NCBI RefSeq assembly: GCF_005405065.1 | Contig: NZ_BJDI01000002.1 | Location: forward strand, 124,001-188,000 | From: Lactiplantibacillus nangangensis | Lineage (GTDB): Bacteria > Bacillota > Bacilli > Lactobacillales > Lactobacillaceae | Direction: 5' to 3' | Length of the DNA: 64,000 bases | Part shown: positions 35,292 through 43,081 of the stretch, one piece after another | Position numbering within the stretch: the first letter of the stretch is position 1 | Layout: every line of letters starts with the position of its first letter | Notes under the pieces: model-generated | Told to the model about the DNA's origin: nothing | Seen by the model: the letters and a program-made list of their open reading frames with translations, nothing else | The model's database searches: none | Translations under genes and position numbers: made by a program

Positions 35292-35831
35292 ATGTTAGAT
35301 TTAACTGCACTATTACAACAATCGATTCATTTGGATCAAGATATTACCACGCGCCAGGCGATTCATTGGAAACCAGCGACGCGTTTACAGAATGCGATGG
35401 TTTCGTTAGACGTCGAATTAGCTGAAATGGCGAATACGTCGGAGTGGTTTAAAGTTTGGAAGATCCATAAAGGGAAAGCTGACGCGGGGAAGACCCATCG
35501 TGAGACCTTGCTTAACGAATATGTAGATGCGATGGACTTTTTCTTCTTAGTTGCAGCGATTCAACAGTGGACCCATTTAATTCCGCTGACTGCAGACGAA
35601 TTGACGGCATTAAGTGAAAAGCAACCGACGGACTTGAACAAGCAGTATTTAGCCATTAAGCACTTATTGTATGACGCCTACTTTGACCATCGTCAGGTAA
35701 GCTACAAGCATGCTTGGCATGTCTTTTTAAAGATTGGATTCGTTGAGTTCGGTTATTCACAAGATGAGATTCAAGCGGCGTTCGTAGCGAAAAATCAAGT
35801 TAATGAAGAACGACAAGAAAATAACTACTAA
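35292..35831 (+). CDS. Dimeric dUTP diphosphatase (MazG-like all-alpha fold)
   Basis: Removes dUTP and supplies dUMP. 179 residues of the all-alpha dUTPase_2 type, related to MazG, not the trimeric jelly-roll dUTPase. Metal-binding acidic motifs are VSLDVELAEMAN (ExxE-like) and NEYVDAMDF (ExxxD). Ends with a helical region. GGAGG eight bases before ATG. It is the last gene of a three-gene operon with two uncharacterised proteins; this family occurs in chromosomes and phages of Firmicutes. Confidence 0.85.
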   Translation: MLDLTALLQQSIHLDQDITTRQAIHWKPATRLQNAMVSLDVELAEMANTSEWFKVWKIHKGKADAGKTHRETLLNEYVDAMDFFFLVAAIQQWTHLIPLTADELTALSEKQPTDLNKQYLAIKHLLYDAYFDHRQVSYKHAWHVFLKIGFVEFGYSQDEIQAAFVAKNQVNEERQENNY

Positions 35832-35868
35832 GCTAAAAGTGTGGCCAGCAGCTGCACTTCAGCGCTGC

Positions 35869-35902
35869 AAAAAAGCATCCGGGTCAATCCCAGATGCTTT
35901 TT
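35869..35902. terminator. bidirectional terminator
   Basis: AAAAAGCATCCGGG against CCCAGATGCTTTTT with one mismatch and a five-base loop, between the converging dUTPase and lipoprotein genes. Confidence 0.85.
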
Positions 35903-35907
35903 GCTCG

Positions 35908-36402
35908 TTATTTTTTTGATCGGCGATAGCCAGCTGCAATTGCGGCGGCTTCACTGTCGAAGTGGACACCGTTACCGGTTGGATTTCGATCGCTATGTTG
36001 GCCGGGAACGTGATAAATTTTGCTCTTAGGATTACCCCAGATGACACTAGTTTTTTCTGCGGTGGTTTTAGTGGTTGCTGTTGCGCTCTTTGTGTTAGCT
36101 GCCGTCGTGGCTGGCGCTGTTTGACTTTGACTGCTGGCGGTGGAACTGCTAGATGGTTGTGTCATTTCGTCAGCAATGCTAGCGTCTAACGCTTGGATTG
36201 GCTGACTGGAAGCAGAATTATTGGAACTGCTGATTGTCGTACTAGCAGAATGGCTAGTCGTACTCCCACTTGAGGTTGCTACGGCCGTCGATGAGCTAGA
36301 CGTGGTTGAGTCGGCACTAGTTTCTGAGCGACAACCAGTTAAGATGACCCCAGTAGCGGTTAATAAAATAAGACCTAATACTTGATGCTTAAACTGTTTC
36401 AT
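35908..36402 (-). CDS. Lipoprotein with Ser/Thr-rich stalk and C-terminal sunset-like domain
   Basis: 164 residues. A lipoprotein signal ends in LTGC with lipidated C24. A low-complexity stalk rich in Ser, Thr and Ala (about 27-118) follows. A short C-terminal domain reads VIWGNPKSKIYHVPGQ ... HFDSEAAAIAAGYRRSKK, the pattern I know as the sunset domain found at the ends of extracellular nucleases and lipoproteins. Located outside the membrane. GGAGGCGTTTCAGTC precedes the ATG. Function unknown. Confidence 0.85.
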   Translation of the reverse strand: MKQFKHQVLGLILLTATGVILTGCRSETSADSTTSSSSTAVATSSGSTTSHSASTTISSSNNSASSQPIQALDASIADEMTQPSSSSTASSQSQTAPATTAANTKSATATTKTTAEKTSVIWGNPKSKIYHVPGQHSDRNPTGNGVHFDSEAAAIAAGYRRSKK

Positions 36403-36564
36403 GACTGAAACGCCTCCAAAGCAATAAATTTTTCGTGACTTTGAGCCACTATTACTTAAATACGTCGTTTGGAGTAGGTTTCATTTTTAATTTTGATTAT
36501 TTTTCAACAGAATGGTCAAGATGTTCGGTCACCCTAAATCCGTTGTTAGCTGGCTAAATAAGAA

Positions 36565-36593
36565 TTGACAGCCTTTCTTTTGTTAACTATAAT
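36565..36593 (+). promoter_or_regulatory. consensus sigma-A promoter of tRNA-Arg
   Basis: TTGACA, exactly 17 bases, TATAAT: a perfect match at both hexamers, 14 bases before the mature tRNA. Confidence 0.92.
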
Positions 36594-36606
36594 TAATCTT
36601 GTTGTT

Positions 36607-36680
36607 GTCGCGGTAGCTCAACTGGATAGAGCATCCGCCTTCTAAGCGGAGGGTTGTGAGTTCAAGTCTCACTCGCGACA
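36607..36680 (+). tRNA. tRNA-Arg (anticodon TCT)
   Basis: 74 bases folding as a cloverleaf. The acceptor GTCGCGG pairs with TCGCGAC (last pair G-U), the D stem is GCTC/GAGC, and the anticodon stem TCCGC/GCGGA has loop CTTCTAA with anticodon TCT reading AGA. The T arm is GTGAG-TTCAAGT-CTCAC. Discriminator A; CCA is not encoded. Confidence 0.97.
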
Positions 36681-36689
36681 TAACTGATT

Positions 36690-36735
36690 AAATAGCGCCG
36701 ATTGTTAAGTTCAGCTTAGCAATCGGCGCTATTTT
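36690..36735 (+). terminator. terminator after tRNA-Arg
   Basis: About 20 paired bases (AATAGCGCCGATTGTTAAG with one G-U against its complement), five-base loop and TTTT. Confidence 0.9.
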
Positions 36736-36932
36736 AGTGTCATCAAAACGATGATTCTTGGGGTTGCAGACACAGATTGTAACTAGCACGTCACTGATCC
36801 CAACACGCTCAGCAGCGTGCTGTGTGCCCAAATGTAAGCCAATTTTGGAACTGACTGGTGACAATTTAATTGGTTAGATGGTTTAAATAACTTAAGAAAA
36901 GTTAAAAGTTAGGTGGAAAAAGTGACATTTTA

Positions 36933-36952
36933 AACATTTCACTTGAAATGTT
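36933..36952. promoter_or_regulatory. inverted-repeat operator over a -35 box
   Basis: AACATTTCA-CT-TGAAATGTT, perfect nine-base arms with a two-base centre. The right arm overlaps the TTGAAA -35 at 36943-36948, a typical repressor site. I cannot match it to a known regulator. Confidence 0.65.
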
Positions 36953-36971
36953 CCTGTAACATAAAGATAAT
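36943..36971 (+). promoter_or_regulatory. promoter of the 41-residue membrane peptide gene
   Basis: TTGAAA, 17 bases, GATAAT, each five of six; a TATAAT overlaps slightly downstream at 36971-36976. Confidence 0.65.
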
Positions 36972-37007
36972 ATAATTGTAATCAGAGAAAGGGAAGGTGT
37001 GACGCTC

Positions 37008-37133
37008 ATGGGTTCAGTTTTAGCAATTATCGGCATGCTTGCCATTGCCGGCGGTGTTCAATATTATTCAAATTTTGTCAAAAAGGAAAATGCAGCAAGT
37101 AAACACTTCACTGCTTCCCGCGACAATCGCTAA
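37008..37133 (+). CDS. 41-residue single-pass membrane peptide
   Basis: Encodes MGSVLAIIGMLAIAGGVQYY followed by a polar basic tail ending ASRDNR. One hydrophobic helix (about 3-17), no cysteine. AAGGTG lies eight bases before ATG. It has its own promoter, an inverted-repeat operator and a strong terminator, which argues that it is a real gene. I recognise no family; a stress peptide, assembly factor or membrane-subunit regulator are all possible. Confidence 0.75.
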   Translation: MGSVLAIIGMLAIAGGVQYYSNFVKKENAASKHFTASRDNR

Positions 37134-37172
37134 CCAAATCGTCTTTTAAAGTCACTAATCATGATGAGGTCC

Positions 37173-37212
37173 AAAAAAAGAACTGACCAGCAAGTGGTCA
37201 GTTCTTTTTTTT
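37173..37212. terminator. bidirectional terminator
   Basis: AAAAGAACTGACCA/TGGTCAGTTCTTTT perfect stem with A7 and T8 flanks, between two converging small genes. Confidence 0.92.
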
Positions 37213-37214
37213 AA

Positions 37215-37370
37215 TTACTTGATTTTTGGTGTTGCTTCGATGGTTTCAGTCTTGCCAGCAGCGAAACGTTGGATGGCAGCAGTTTGCTTTTCGCGACGAA
37301 TGCGCTTTTGCTTATCAGCAACTGGACGACGTGATGCCCATGTATTGTATGGCTTACGTACTTCGGTCAT
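37215..37370 (-). CDS. 51-residue basic protein of unknown function
   Basis: MTEVRKPYNTWASRRPVADK ... ATPKIK: strongly basic, no hydrophobic segment, helical middle rich in Arg, Lys and Gln. ATG at 37370 follows AGGAGG by ten bases on the minus strand; a longer upstream frame has no site. Shared terminator with the opposing peptide gene. It may bind nucleic acid or the ribosome, but I do not recognise it. Confidence 0.75.
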   Translation of the reverse strand: MTEVRKPYNTWASRRPVADKQKRIRREKQTAAIQRFAAGKTETIEATPKIK

Positions 37371-37585
37371 GAGAGAAATTCCTCCTTTATTTAGTCCAAT
37401 AACAATTATTGTAAAGCTAGTATAACGTAAAATGCAACAAAAATTAATGAAAAAGCTGTATTTTTTGAAAATTTCCCGAAAATTATGTACGTTTAGGCAT
37501 AATTTGTCTTGATTGCTCGAACTGTTAGACACTTTTTCGAAATGATGGTATATTTAAATCAATTGAGAAAGTAGGGAAGTTAACT

Positions 37586-38215
37586 ATGAGTCACGACATG
37601 GATCCACGCGTCGATAAGACCCGCCGACATTTACGGCAAGCACTAATTACATTACTACAAAATGAGCAAGTTGAAAACATCTCGGTTCAGGAACTGACTG
37701 CCACGGCGTCCGTGACTCGCGGGACCTTTTATCTTCATTATAAAGATAAACCAGCCTTTGTTGATCAAGCTTTAGATGATCTGGTCACGGATTTGTTTGA
37801 TCAGGCGATTGTTTCGGTCCCCGTTAGTGACGTGATCACGAATCCACTCGATCCGCTCCGACGAGTCCAAGTCCTGTCACTATCGAAGGCGTTGGGATAT
37901 GTTGATCAGCACGCAGAAGCGTTTAAGACGTTGTTGCTCGACCAGAGTCAGTTGGCCGTCAATCAACGGATCAATGAACAGCTCACTAAATGGATGCAAC
38001 GGTTCTATCACGATTTTGAGGATCAGTTTGCGGATCTAGAAGTTCCGGTCAGTGTACAGATTGCGTATTATGTTTCGGCCACGACAGGAATCATTACGGA
38101 TTGGCTGGCACATGACATGATTTATACGCCACGCTATCTGACTAAATGTATTAAAAAGTTACATCATCTAATGACGGCACGTAATATTACGTTCACTGAT
38201 TTCTTCGTTCAATGA
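37586..38215 (+). CDS. TetR-family transcriptional regulator
   Basis: 209 residues. An N-terminal helix-turn-helix (about 10-55: ALITLLQNEQVENISVQELTATASVTRGTFYLHYKDK) has the classic TetR ending, followed by an all-helical ligand-binding domain of the TetR_C type. AGGGAAG precedes the ATG. It stands alone; its neighbours are a small gene on the other strand and the rplU operon with its own promoter, so the target is probably elsewhere or the gene itself. Confidence 0.88.
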   Translation: MSHDMDPRVDKTRRHLRQALITLLQNEQVENISVQELTATASVTRGTFYLHYKDKPAFVDQALDDLVTDLFDQAIVSVPVSDVITNPLDPLRRVQVLSLSKALGYVDQHAEAFKTLLLDQSQLAVNQRINEQLTKWMQRFYHDFEDQFADLEVPVSVQIAYYVSATTGIITDWLAHDMIYTPRYLTKCIKKLHHLMTARNITFTDFFVQ

Positions 38216-38224
38216 AAATATTAC

Positions 38225-38253
38225 TTGACTAGTCATCGGTATTTTGATAGTAT
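38225..38253 (+). promoter_or_regulatory. promoter of rplU-prp-rpmA
   Basis: TTGACT, 17 bases, TAGTAT, directly after the TetR stop; predicted start near 38260. Confidence 0.75.
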
Positions 38254-38259
38254 TTTCTT

Positions 38260-38371
38260 GTTGTATTTGTGGACTTCTGCAGCTACAACCGCACGGATTG
38301 AGTATTAAGTCCAGCAATGGCGCTTAATCTGGCGAGTCTAAGTGATTCATAATTTAAGGAGGTGCACAAAC
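38260..38371 (+). ncRNA. rplU leader (ribosomal protein L21 leader type)
   Basis: About 110 untranslated bases precede rplU. GGACTT (38271-38276) pairs with AAGTCC (38307-38312) around CTGCAGCTACAACCGCACGG, reminiscent of the L21 leader RNA of Firmicutes thought to allow feedback by the ribosomal protein. A second hairpin-prone stretch runs to the AAGGAGGTG site. The assignment rests on resemblance and position. Confidence 0.6.
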
Positions 38372-38680
38372 GTGTACGCAATTATTGTAACTGGTGGTAA
38401 ACAATATAAAGTTGAAGCAGGCCAAGCAATCTATGTAGAAAAGCTTGATGCTGCTGCAGGCGACAAAGTTACTTTTGATCAAGTAGTTTTTGTCGGTGGC
38501 GACTCAACCAAGATTGGTACGCCTACTGTTGATGGTGCGACGGTCGAAGGTACTGTTGAAAAACAAGGCCGCGAACGTAAAGTGATTACTTACAAGTACA
38601 AGGCTAAGAAAGGCCAACATACTAAGAAGGGTCATCGCCAACCATACACTAAGGTAACGATCGACACAATTAATGCATAA
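38372..38680 (+). CDS. rplU: 50S ribosomal protein L21
   Basis: 102 residues opening with [17 protein letters not shown] and ending [15 protein letters not shown], both hallmark L21 segments; binds 23S rRNA in the large subunit. GTG start seven bases after AAGGAGGTG; a longer frame from 38342 lacks a site. First gene of the rplU-prp-rpmA operon. Confidence 0.97.
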   Translation: MYAIIVTGGKQYKVEAGQAIYVEKLDAAAGDKVTFDQVVFVGGDSTKIGTPTVDGATVEGTVEKQGRERKVITYKYKAKKGQHTKKGHRQPYTKVTIDTINA

Positions 38681-38701
38681 ATAAGAAAGTAGGCATTCCT
38701 T

Positions 38702-39037
38702 ATGATTCAAGCAATGATTTATCGTAATCCGGACAGTTTAATTACTGGCTTTCGATTGACGGGTCATGCTGATTCAGGTGCTTATGGACAAGACATCGTT
38801 TGTGCGGCAGTTTCAGTTTTGGCAATCAGTACAATCAATGGGATTGAACAAGTTGCTCAGCTAAAACCCGAGGTCCAAAGCGATGAAGCCAACGGTGGTT
38901 TGTTGATTGCAGATTTTACTAAGCTTGACTTAACAAATTCTCAATTGCAGACACTGCTTGAAAGCTTCACTCTTGGATTAAACGATGTTGCCGCGAACTA
39001 TCAGGACTATATCCGAGTTCGTGAACAAACACGATAA
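38702..39037 (+). CDS. prp: Ribosomal-processing cysteine protease Prp (YsxB)
   Basis: 111 residues. Catalytic H22 and C34 are in the conserved block [20 protein letters not shown]. Prp removes the N-terminal extension of ribosomal protein L27 in Firmicutes; the L27 encoded next carries such an extension, so enzyme and substrate are adjacent. Start ATG with a modest upstream site; M5 is an alternative. Confidence 0.94.
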   Translation: MIQAMIYRNPDSLITGFRLTGHADSGAYGQDIVCAAVSVLAISTINGIEQVAQLKPEVQSDEANGGLLIADFTKLDLTNSQLQTLLESFTLGLNDVAANYQDYIRVREQTR

Positions 39038-39060
39038 CCACATTCGGAGGTGGACTCACT

Positions 39061-39339
39061 ATGAAAATGAACTTGCAATTCTTCTCTCACCATAAAGGTG
39101 GCGGTTCAACTGCCAACGGTCGTGATTCAGCTGGTCGGCGTTTAGGTGCCAAACGGGCTGATGGCCAAACTGTTAAGGGTGGTAACATCCTTTATCGTCA
39201 ACGTGGAACCCATATTTACCCTGGTGTTAACGTTGGCCGCGGTGGCGACGATACATTATTTGCAAAGGTTGACGGTGTCGTTCGTTTTGAACGCAAAGGT
39301 CGCGACAAGCGCCAAGTTTCTGTTTACCCAGCAAAATAA
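39061..39339 (+). CDS. rpmA: 50S ribosomal protein L27 with cleavable N-terminal extension
   Basis: 92 residues. MKMNLQFFS precedes the conserved [20 protein letters not shown]; the LQFF segment is the recognition sequence of the Prp protease, and the trimmed end reaches the peptidyl transferase centre. CGGAGGTGG lies eight bases before the ATG. Last gene of the operon, followed by a terminator. Confidence 0.97.
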   Translation: MKMNLQFFSHHKGGGSTANGRDSAGRRLGAKRADGQTVKGGNILYRQRGTHIYPGVNVGRGGDDTLFAKVDGVVRFERKGRDKRQVSVYPAK

Positions 39340-39346
39340 TCTTTTG

Positions 39347-39375
39347 AAAGAGCCTCTGCTTGAGGCTCTTTTTTT
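39347..39375 (+). terminator. terminator after rpmA
   Basis: AAAGAGCCTC/GAGGCTCTTT perfect stem with a long T-run. Confidence 0.92.
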
Positions 39376-39425
39376 AACGCTTGAGGTGCGAATTAGCCTT
39401 CCAGCGCGTCGATGTGACTCAAGTT

Positions 39426-39434
39426 TGGTATAAT
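39426..39434 (+). promoter_or_regulatory. extended -10 promoter of the Xaa-Pro peptidase gene
   Basis: TGGTATAAT, consensus -10 with extended TG; the -35 region is poor. The predicted start at about 39441 excludes the ATG at 39440 as initiation codon. Confidence 0.6.
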
Positions 39435-39463
39435 GAAGCATGAGTTATGATGGGAGTGACTGG

Positions 39464-40528
39464 ATGTCTAGTCAAATTGAACGGTTACAAGCACGATTTG
39501 ATCAGTTGAAGATCGATGCCTTTCTAGTTTCGAGTGAAGGCAATTTGCATTATTTAACTGGAATGGCGGATATGGCTGGCGACGGCTATTTGCTCGTTCT
39601 GGCGAATACAGTGTATTTGATTACGGATGCGCGTTACCAAACGGCGTTCGCGGATCAATATGATGCCGAGCATCTCATAATCACCCGCGACTATTTAGGT
39701 GCCGTTTGTGATGTGATTGCCGCGCAGCAAACGGGTGTCATGGGCTTTGAAGACGGGTTACCATACACGGCCTATAGTTATTTGGATGAAAATTTGGCCA
39801 GTGATTTGGTGGCGTTACCAAACATCGTTGAACAGATTCGGATGGTTAAGACGCCTGATGAATTAGCTAAGCTGCGAGCAACCGCTAAATTGGCGGATGC
39901 CGGCTTTGAGTATGTCACGAGTATCGTGCGTCCTGGCATGCGGGAGATTGATGTCAGCAACCTGTTAGACGCCTTCATGCGAACGCACGGTGCCAGTGGG
40001 CCATCCTTTACCACGATTGTGTTGGGTGGCGCTCGGGCAGCATTGCCGCACGGAACGGCGTCAAACGCCTTGTTGTCAGCTGGTCAACTCGTTACCTTGG
40101 ATTTCGGTTACTTTTTGGCAGGGTATACGTCAGACATGACGCGGACCTTTGCATTAGGTCAGCCGGATGCCAAGCTTGCAGCTGCTTATGAGACGGTTAA
40201 AACGGCCCAGCAAGCGGTGGTCGACCAAGTTAAGCCTGGCGCTTTGAGCGCTGAGCTAGATGCAGTCGGGCGTCAGCTCATCACGGATGCGGGCTACGGT
40301 GAAGCCTTTAATCATGGTATGGGACACGGGATTGGCCTCGAGATCCATGAAGGACCGCTGATTTCAACCCATGGTGATGAGAAACTGGTCAGCAATAGTG
40401 TTGTAACGGTTGAACCCGGCGTTTATTTCCCTGGTTTAGGTGGGATGCGCATTGAAGACGATGTGCTAGTCACTACAACGGGACATGAACGTTTGACGAC
40501 GGCCACGCGTGATTTATTGATTTTATAA
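39464..40528 (+). CDS. M24-family Xaa-Pro peptidase
   Basis: 354-residue metallopeptidase of the aminopeptidase P/prolidase type (Bacillus YqhT). An N-terminal creatinase-like domain (about 1-125) precedes the pita-bread domain. Metal ligands are in TLDFGYFLAGYTSDMTRTF (two Asp), NHGMGHGIGLEIHE (His), TVEPGVY (Glu) and RIEDDVLV (Glu). A frame opens 24 bases earlier, but GGGAG lies seven bases before the ATG at 39464. It precedes efp as in Bacillus, though efp has its own promoter. Confidence 0.92.
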   Translation: MSSQIERLQARFDQLKIDAFLVSSEGNLHYLTGMADMAGDGYLLVLANTVYLITDARYQTAFADQYDAEHLIITRDYLGAVCDVIAAQQTGVMGFEDGLPYTAYSYLDENLASDLVALPNIVEQIRMVKTPDELAKLRATAKLADAGFEYVTSIVRPGMREIDVSNLLDAFMRTHGASGPSFTTIVLGGARAALPHGTASNALLSAGQLVTLDFGYFLAGYTSDMTRTFALGQPDAKLAAAYETVKTAQQAVVDQVKPGALSAELDAVGRQLITDAGYGEAFNHGMGHGIGLEIHEGPLISTHGDEKLVSNSVVTVEPGVYFPGLGGMRIEDDVLVTTTGHERLTTATRDLLIL

Positions 40529-40539
40529 TGGTAAGACAG

Positions 40540-40568
40540 TTGCCACGGTGGCTCTGTCTTGTTATAGT
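40540..40568 (+). promoter_or_regulatory. efp promoter
   Basis: TTGCCA, 17 bases, TATAGT. The -35 lies in a hairpin (AAGACAG/CTGTCTT with inner GCCA/TGGC) that could also weakly end the upstream transcript. Confidence 0.65.
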
Positions 40569-40600
40569 AATAAAGATATCTTCATAGGAGGAACTTTTAT

Positions 40601-41158
40601 ATGATTTCTACAGCAGATTTTAAAAACGGTTTAACAATTGAAGTTGACCATGCCATTTGGCGTATCGTGGAATTCCAGCACGTTAAGCCTGGTAAGGGTG
40701 GTGCTTTCGTACGTTCAAAGCTTAAGAACTTGCGGACTGGTGCCGTTCAAGATAAGACTTTCCGTGCCGGTGCTAAGATGGAACAAGCTCCAATCGAAAA
40801 GAGCACGATGCAATACCTTTATGAAGATGGCGACAACTATGTCTTCATGAATACGGATACCTACGAACAACTTGAAATTCCTGGCGACCACATTCAATCA
40901 GAATTGAAGTTCTTGAAGGAAAACATGGAAGTTCAAGTAACCTTATACAATGGCGAAGTTTTAGGTATCGAATTGCCTAATACGGTTACCTTGGATGTTA
41001 CCGATACTGAACCTGGTATCAAGGGTGATACTGCTTCTGGCGGTTCAAAACCAGCTACTTTGGAAACTGGTGCGATTATTCAAGTCCCATTCTTCGTTAA
41101 GGCTGGCGACAAGTTGATCGTTAATACGGTTGACAGCACCTACGTTTCTCGGGCTTAA
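40601..41158 (+). CDS. efp: Elongation factor P
   Basis: Relieves ribosome stalling at polyproline. 185 residues with the three beta-barrel domains: KOW-like domain 1 (about 1-64) with the tip loop [10 protein letters not shown] carrying the functional lysine, OB domain 2, and C-terminal domain 3 including the signature around [28 protein letters not shown] lies nine bases before ATG. Leads the efp-yqhY-nusB operon. Confidence 0.97.
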   Translation: MISTADFKNGLTIEVDHAIWRIVEFQHVKPGKGGAFVRSKLKNLRTGAVQDKTFRAGAKMEQAPIEKSTMQYLYEDGDNYVFMNTDTYEQLEIPGDHIQSELKFLKENMEVQVTLYNGEVLGIELPNTVTLDVTDTEPGIKGDTASGGSKPATLETGAIIQVPFFVKAGDKLIVNTVDSTYVSRA

Positions 41159-41202
41159 TTTTTTAATAGTACCGACAAACATGGAATTGGAGGAATGTCA
41201 AA

Positions 41203-41661
41203 ATGGCTGAAAGTAGCAACATTACGTTACAAAGTAAAGAACCCAGCTTGGGACAAATTCAAATTGCACCAGAAGTGCTTGAGATAATCGTTGGTATCGC
41301 GGTAAGCCAGATTGATGGGGTTAACCGGATGCGTGGCTCGATTTCTTCCAGTGTAAATGAGTTGTTCGGTCGTAAAAAGCCACTCAGTAAAGGTGTTAAG
41401 TTAACGATTGTGGATGACCAAATTAGTGTGAATGTCTATGCTTACTTGGATTACGGTGTTTCCGTACCTAAAGTGGCTTTAGCGATTCAAGATAAGGTCA
41501 AACAACAAATTTTGTTCATGACCGATTTGGCCTTGAGCGAAGTTAACGTGCACATTACTGGGATCGTCACTGAAAAGACTGAAAGCGGGATCGACCCGAA
41601 TAATCTTTTCGGTGATGCTGACCCGGAAACCCCAGAAAATGAAGACGGTGAAGAATCTTGA
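41203..41661 (+). CDS. yqhY: Asp23/Gls24-family protein (YqhY-like)
   Basis: 152 residues with the Asp23 core from about 15 to 125 (IQIAPEVLEIIVGIAVSQIDGVNRMRG... and VPKVALAIQDKVKQQI... NVHITGIV) and an acidic tail. In Bacillus the ortholog lies in the same efp-nusB neighbourhood and affects acetyl-CoA carboxylase activity; accB and accC, which stand here in Bacillus, are absent. GGAGG precedes ATG. Stop overlaps nusB by four bases. Confidence 0.9.
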   Translation: MAESSNITLQSKEPSLGQIQIAPEVLEIIVGIAVSQIDGVNRMRGSISSSVNELFGRKKPLSKGVKLTIVDDQISVNVYAYLDYGVSVPKVALAIQDKVKQQILFMTDLALSEVNVHITGIVTEKTESGIDPNNLFGDADPETPENEDGEES

Positions 41662-42077
41662 GTTTAACGCGTCATGAAATTCGTGAAAAAGCGTTTCAAG
41701 CCTTATTTGCCTTGAACGCTAACCCAGATGCTGATGAAAATCAGTTGTATCAACAATTACTCAATCCTGATGAAACCGCGGAATTAGAAATTCCGAGTTA
41801 TCTCAGTACGTTGGTTACGGGTGTCACGGAACATCAAGCGGAATTAGACGCCCAAATTCAAACTTACTTAAGTAGCACATGGTCATTAGATCGGTTGGCA
41901 AAAACTGATTTGATCGTCTTGCGCATTGCTTTTTATGAGTTGAAATATGTGGATGATGTGCCTGCCAAGGTTGCCGTCAATGAAGCCATCGAATTAACAA
42001 AGGCTTTCAGTGATGATCAATCACGGAAATTTGTGAGTGGCGTCTTGGGTAAAGCCGTCATGAACGATAACATTTAG
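41658..42077 (+). CDS. nusB: Transcription antitermination protein NusB
   Basis: 139-residue all-helical RNA-binding protein of the rRNA antitermination complex with S10. N-terminal RHEIREKAFQALFAL and C-terminal DVPAKVAVNEAIELTKAFSDDQSRKFVSGVLGK are family hallmarks. The TTG start overlaps the preceding stop (TTGA), consistent with coupling. Followed by a strong terminator. Confidence 0.95.
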   Translation: MSLTRHEIREKAFQALFALNANPDADENQLYQQLLNPDETAELEIPSYLSTLVTGVTEHQAELDAQIQTYLSSTWSLDRLAKTDLIVLRIAFYELKYVDDVPAKVAVNEAIELTKAFSDDQSRKFVSGVLGKAVMNDNI

Positions 42078-42108
42078 TCTAAAACCGAACAATATTATGT
42101 TCAATTTG

Positions 42109-42137
42109 AAAGCCTGGCAAGTTGCCAGGCTTTTTTT
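42109..42137 (+). terminator. terminator after nusB
   Basis: Perfect 12-base arms AAAGCCTGGCAA/TTGCCAGGCTTT and T-run. Confidence 0.93.
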
Positions 42138-42179
42138 CATAACTCTTAGTGAACCTGCTATATTATCCGCCACGGAATA

Positions 42180-42188
42180 TGCTAAAAT
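42180..42188 (+). promoter_or_regulatory. extended -10 promoter of the folD operon
   Basis: TGCTAAAAT, 33 bases before the folD start; -35 poor. Confidence 0.5.
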
Positions 42189-42220
42189 GAAAAAAGACAA
42201 ATCAAAGGAGCGTGGCGTGT

Positions 42221-43081
42221 GTGACAACACTTATTGATGGTAAAGCCGTAGCGAAACAAGTTAATCAGGCAACGCAAGCTGAAGTTGCCAAGTTAGTTGA
42301 ACAAGGTGTCCAACCTGGAATCGTAGTCATTATTGTGGGGGCAGATCCAGCCAGTCAAATCTATGTTCGTAACAAGAATCGCAAAGCCGAGAAACTCGGG
42401 ATGCACTCCATCGTGCGCGAGTTACCAGTTTCAACGACGCAAGCCGAACTACTATCAATCATTGCCGAATACAATGCAGATCCATCAATTCATGGAATCT
42501 TAGTGCAATCACCATTACCAAAACAGATTAATGAACCGTTAGTGACCATGGCGATTGATCCTAAAAAGGATGTCGACGGATTCCATCCAACCAACGTTGG
42601 AAAACTAGTCACGAATTTTCCGGGCAACTATCCGGTGGCAAACACGCCGCGCGGAATTATGACGATGCTCGCGGCCTATGATATTGATCCAGCGGGCAAG
42701 ACGGCCGTCGTCATTGGCCGTAGTACGATTGTGGGTAAACCCATGGCCGCATTATTAACCAATGCTAACGCGACAGTTACAATTGCCCATAGCCGAACAG
42801 CTGACTTAAAAGCGGTCGCTCGCACGGCGGATATTTTAGTTGTGGCAACCGGGATCGCTCATCTGATTTCCGGGGCAGATATTAAACCGGGGGCAACGGT
42901 CATTGATGTTGGGATGGATCGCGATGAAAATGGCAAATTAGTGGGCGATGTCGATTTTGACTCAGCACAAGGGATTGCAGGTGCGATAACACCAGTTCCC
43001 GGTGGTGTTGGTCCGATGACGATTGCCACTTTGATGCAAACAACCGTAGAATTAGCAAAGTGGAGTGATTTAGGTGAGTGA
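42221..43081 (+). CDS. folD: Methylenetetrahydrofolate dehydrogenase/cyclohydrolase
   Basis: Bifunctional NADP-linked enzyme of one-carbon metabolism. Catalytic Lys lies in SQIYVRNKNRKAEKLG, the DPKKDVDGFHP segment binds folate, the NADP motif is VIGRSTIVGKPMA, and PVPGGVGPMT closes the site. GTG at 42212 is too close to AGGAG; GTG at 42221 gives 286 residues. First gene of a tightly overlapped folD-xseA-xseB-ispA-tlyA run. Confidence 0.95.
   Translation: MTTLIDGKAVAKQVNQATQAEVAKLVEQGVQPGIVVIIVGADPASQIYVRNKNRKAEKLGMHSIVRELPVSTTQAELLSIIAEYNADPSIHGILVQSPLPKQINEPLVTMAIDPKKDVDGFHPTNVGKLVTNFPGNYPVANTPRGIMTMLAAYDIDPAGKTAVVIGRSTIVGKPMAALLTNANATVTIAHSRTADLKAVARTADILVVATGIAHLISGADIKPGATVIDVGMDRDENGKLVGDVDFDSAQGIAGAITPVPGGVGPMTIATLMQTTVELAKWSDLGE

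Noticed and set aside
36600-36760. tRNA-Arg as an integration (att) site
   Set aside because: No integrase, no repeat of the tRNA 3' end and no foreign-looking genes follow.
36780-36860. Hairpin CACGCT-CAGC-AGCGTG in the gap after tRNA-Arg
   Set aside because: Short, no T-run and no associated promoter or gene; too little to call a feature.
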